7,240 nt of DNA from AR5 sp041499965 (GTDB lineage Bacteria; Methylomirabilota; Methylomirabilia; Rokubacteriales; CSP1-6). Below are positions 5,742-7,240 of this stretch, one piece after another (the stretch's first letter is position 1; each line of letters starts with the position of its first letter). The position numbers and the translations under genes are program-made. The notes beneath the pieces were generated by a model. The model was given only the letters and a program-made list of their open reading frames with translations, was not told where the DNA came from and made no database searches. The DNA is taken from positions 1 to 7,240 of the forward strand of contig JBGQLG010000257.1 in NCBI GenBank assembly GCA_041499965.1, written 5' to 3'.

Positions 5742-6524
5742 CTAGACGCCGCGGAACTTTGCGGGGCGCTTCTCCTTGAACGCCGCCACACCCTCGGCGT
5801 GGTCGGCGGTCTGGCGCACGATCGCCATGTGCGAGCTGACGAGATCGAGGTGCGTGCGCAGGTCCAGCTTCAGGCTCTGGTAGACGAGCCGCTTGATCAT
5901 GCGCACCGGGATCTGGGGGCCGTCGGCGATCTGCCGGGCCAGCGCGTAGGTCGCGTCCTTCAGCTCGGCGTCCGGCACCACGCGCTGCACGATGCCCAGG
6001 CGATGCGCCTCGGGGGCCTCGATGAAGTCGGCCGTCCACAGCAGCTCCAGCGCCTTGGCGGCGCCGACCAGCCGTGGCAGGAAGTAGGTGTCGCCGTCGC
6101 CGGGGACGAGGCCGACGCGCACGTAGCCGGTCGAGAAGCGCGCGCTCTCGGCGGCCACGCGGATGTCGCACATGACGCACATGCCCATGCCGGCGCCGAC
6201 GGCCAGGCCGTTGACCATGGCGATCACCGGCTTGTCCATCTGCTCGAGCTGCTTGGGCACGCGGTGCACGCCCTCCCACAGCGAGTTCTTGCCGTCGAGC
6301 GCGGTCGGCTCGCCCGAGCGCATCCGCCCGACGTCGCCGCCCGAGCAGAACGCGCGGCCGGCCCCGGTGACGATGACGACGTTGACGCTGTCGTCCCGCT
6401 GGGCCTCGCCCAGCGAGCGCGCCCACGCCTCGATCATCTCGCCGGTGAACGCGTTGAGCTTGTCGGGGCGGTTCAGCGTGATCGTCGCGACCTTGTCCTT
6501 CACCTCGTAGAGCAGATCACTCAT
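5742..6524 (-). CDS. Enoyl-CoA hydratase/isomerase (crotonase) family protein
   Basis: A 260-residue crotonase-fold protein of normal length. Oxyanion-hole segments are present: AFCSGGDV (58-65) and VNGLAVGAGMG (104-114), followed by CD at 119-120. GLVPGDGDTYFLPRLVG at 138-154 and the C-terminal trimerisation helix ending EGVAAFKEKRPAKF (244-257) are typical. Aligned by eye to rat mitochondrial enoyl-CoA hydratase, the two catalytic glutamates (Glu144 and Glu164) fall on Gly114 and Tyr134. It may therefore be an isomerase, hydrolase or other crotonase rather than a hydratase; Asp143 and Asp145 lie close by and are candidates for an acid/base. The segment resembles PaaG-type isomerases, but their Asp is one position off. 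The ATG has GAGGA eight bases upstream (6533-6537). It follows the acyl-CoA dehydrogenase gene by 30 bp on the same strand, suggesting an acyl-CoA degradation operon. Confidence 0.93.
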   Translation of the reverse strand: MSDLLYEVKDKVATITLNRPDKLNAFTGEMIEAWARSLGEAQRDDSVNVVIVTGAGRAFCSGGDVGRMRSGEPTALDGKNSLWEGVHRVPKQLEQMDKPVIAMVNGLAVGAGMGMCVMCDIRVAAESARFSTGYVRVGLVPGDGDTYFLPRLVGAAKALELLWTADFIEAPEAHRLGIVQRVVPDAELKDATYALARQIADGPQIPVRMIKRLVYQSLKLDLRTHLDLVSSHMAIVRQTADHAEGVAAFKEKRPAKFRGV

Positions 6525-6554
6525 GGGATGGGTCCTCGGCTGGGGTGGGCGTCA

Positions 6555-7240
6555 TCAGTCCTTGGGCAAGCCGAGCACGCGCTCGGCCAGGATGTTGCGC
6601 AAGATCTCGGTGGTGCCGGCGCGGATGCCGCTGCCCCGGGCGAGCAGCTCGTAGAACTGCCACTGGCCGTCGTCGGGGGCCCACGGCGAACCCTCGGCGA
6701 TCTGCGAGTACGGTCCGATGACCTGCGTGGCCGCCAGCGCCACGTCCTGGTCGAGCTGGCTCCAGAACAGCTTGGAGGTCGAGCCCTCCGGGCCCGGCTG
6801 GCCGCCGCGCAGGATCTTGGTGAGGCTGCGATAGCCGTTGAGCTGCAGGGCCTGCTCGCCGATCCACAGCTCGGCGATCTTCTGCCGCACCACCGGATCG
6901 GCGCGCTTGCCGCGGGCCTGGACCAGCTTCACCAGGCGGTGCAGCGCGTTGCGCAGCGAGATATGACGGATGAACGTCAGCAGGTCGCGCTCGTACGCCA
7001 GGGTGGTGATCGCCACGCTCCACCCCTCGTTCAGCTTCCCCACCAAGTTCTGCTTCGGGACTCTCACGTTGTCGAAGAACGTCTCGTTGAACTCGGCCTC
7101 GCCGGTGATCTGGCACAGCGGCCGCACCGTGATGCCGGGCGTCTTCATGTCGACCAGCAGGAACGAGATGCCCTTGTGGCGGGCGGCGGTGGGATCGGTG
7201 CGCACCAGCAGGAAGCACCAGTCGGCCACGTGGCCCATGC
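6555..7240 (-). CDS. Acyl-CoA dehydrogenase family protein, C-terminal part (runs off the window)
   Basis: About 228 codons of a protein normally near 390-400 residues; the N-terminal alpha domain lies beyond position 7240. The visible part opens in the middle beta-domain: a GHVADWCFLLVRTDP stretch is the usual flavin/substrate region, so the Met at 7236-7238 is internal, not the start. FDNVRVPKQNLVG (residues 55-67 of the visible part) and RGSGIRAGTTEILRN (201-215) with final AERVLGLP are family hallmarks, the latter contacting FAD across the tetramer. The position of the medium-chain enzyme's catalytic Glu376 is Ala207, but Glu83 in LAYERD sits where isovaleryl-CoA dehydrogenase has its base (Glu254), so activity is plausible. 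It probably oxidises an acyl-CoA to the 2-enoyl-CoA with an electron-transfer flavoprotein as acceptor. Substrate is unknown. The crotonase gene follows 30 bp downstream. Confidence 0.93.
   Translation of the reverse strand, partial: MGHVADWCFLLVRTDPTAARHKGISFLLVDMKTPGITVRPLCQITGEAEFNETFFDNVRVPKQNLVGKLNEGWSVAITTLAYERDLLTFIRHISLRNALHRLVKLVQARGKRADPVVRQKIAELWIGEQALQLNGYRSLTKILRGGQPGPEGSTSKLFWSQLDQDVALAATQVIGPYSQIAEGSPWAPDDGQWQFYELLARGSGIRAGTTEILRNILAERVLGLPKD

Noticed and set aside
6555..7240. Acyl-CoA dehydrogenase with missing catalytic base
   Set aside because: Ala207 replaces the Glu376-type base, but Glu83 in YERD occupies the alternative isovaleryl-CoA-dehydrogenase position, so loss of activity is not indicated.

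Overview
The window is very GC-rich (roughly 70% by eye) and densely coding, with ordinary bacterial start and stop codons and Shine-Dalgarno sites. The mix of an RraA-type protein, a crotonase and an acyl-CoA dehydrogenase, a type III polyketide synthase operon and long palindromic intergenic repeats suggests a soil or sediment bacterium with a large GC-rich genome. A member of Rokubacteria/Methylomirabilota or a deltaproteobacterial or other environmental lineage would fit, but this is a low-confidence guess and no rRNA or taxonomic marker is present.

Layout, left to right. Positions 1-167 hold no gene but contain a 127-bp palindrome (26-152) just beyond the 3' end of an RraA-family gene (168-833, minus). 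A short divergent intergenic region separates it from a secreted protein that resembles the DUF4412 group (950-1747, plus). Between that gene and the next, convergent one lies a 370-bp non-coding stretch (1748-2117) almost filled by one long inverted repeat (1756-2109), whose core is 75 matched pairs out of 76.

Positions 2118-5054 (minus) form a tight three-gene operon read right to left: type III polyketide synthase, then after 10 bp a SAM-dependent methyltransferase, then with a 4-bp GTGA overlap an FAD-dependent oxidoreductase. Its likely job is to build an aromatic or pyrone polyketide, possibly a phenolic lipid, then methylate and oxidise it. The product is inferred only from the gene combination, which recalls the srsABC type of phenolic-lipid operon.

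A gamma-carbonic-anhydrase-like hexapeptide protein (5175-5702, plus) diverges from that operon. It converges on an enoyl-CoA hydratase/isomerase-family gene (5742-6524, minus), with a perfect 7-bp hairpin between the two stop codons. Upstream of the crotonase gene, 30 bp away and on the same strand, is the C-terminal part of an acyl-CoA dehydrogenase that runs off the right edge (6555-7240). The last two genes look like a beta-oxidation-type acyl-CoA operon. The crotonase appears to lack both classical hydratase glutamates.

The most unusual content is the intergenic palindromes. The biosynthetic operon is the most functionally coherent unit. I see no tRNA, rRNA, CRISPR array, transposase or phage gene.
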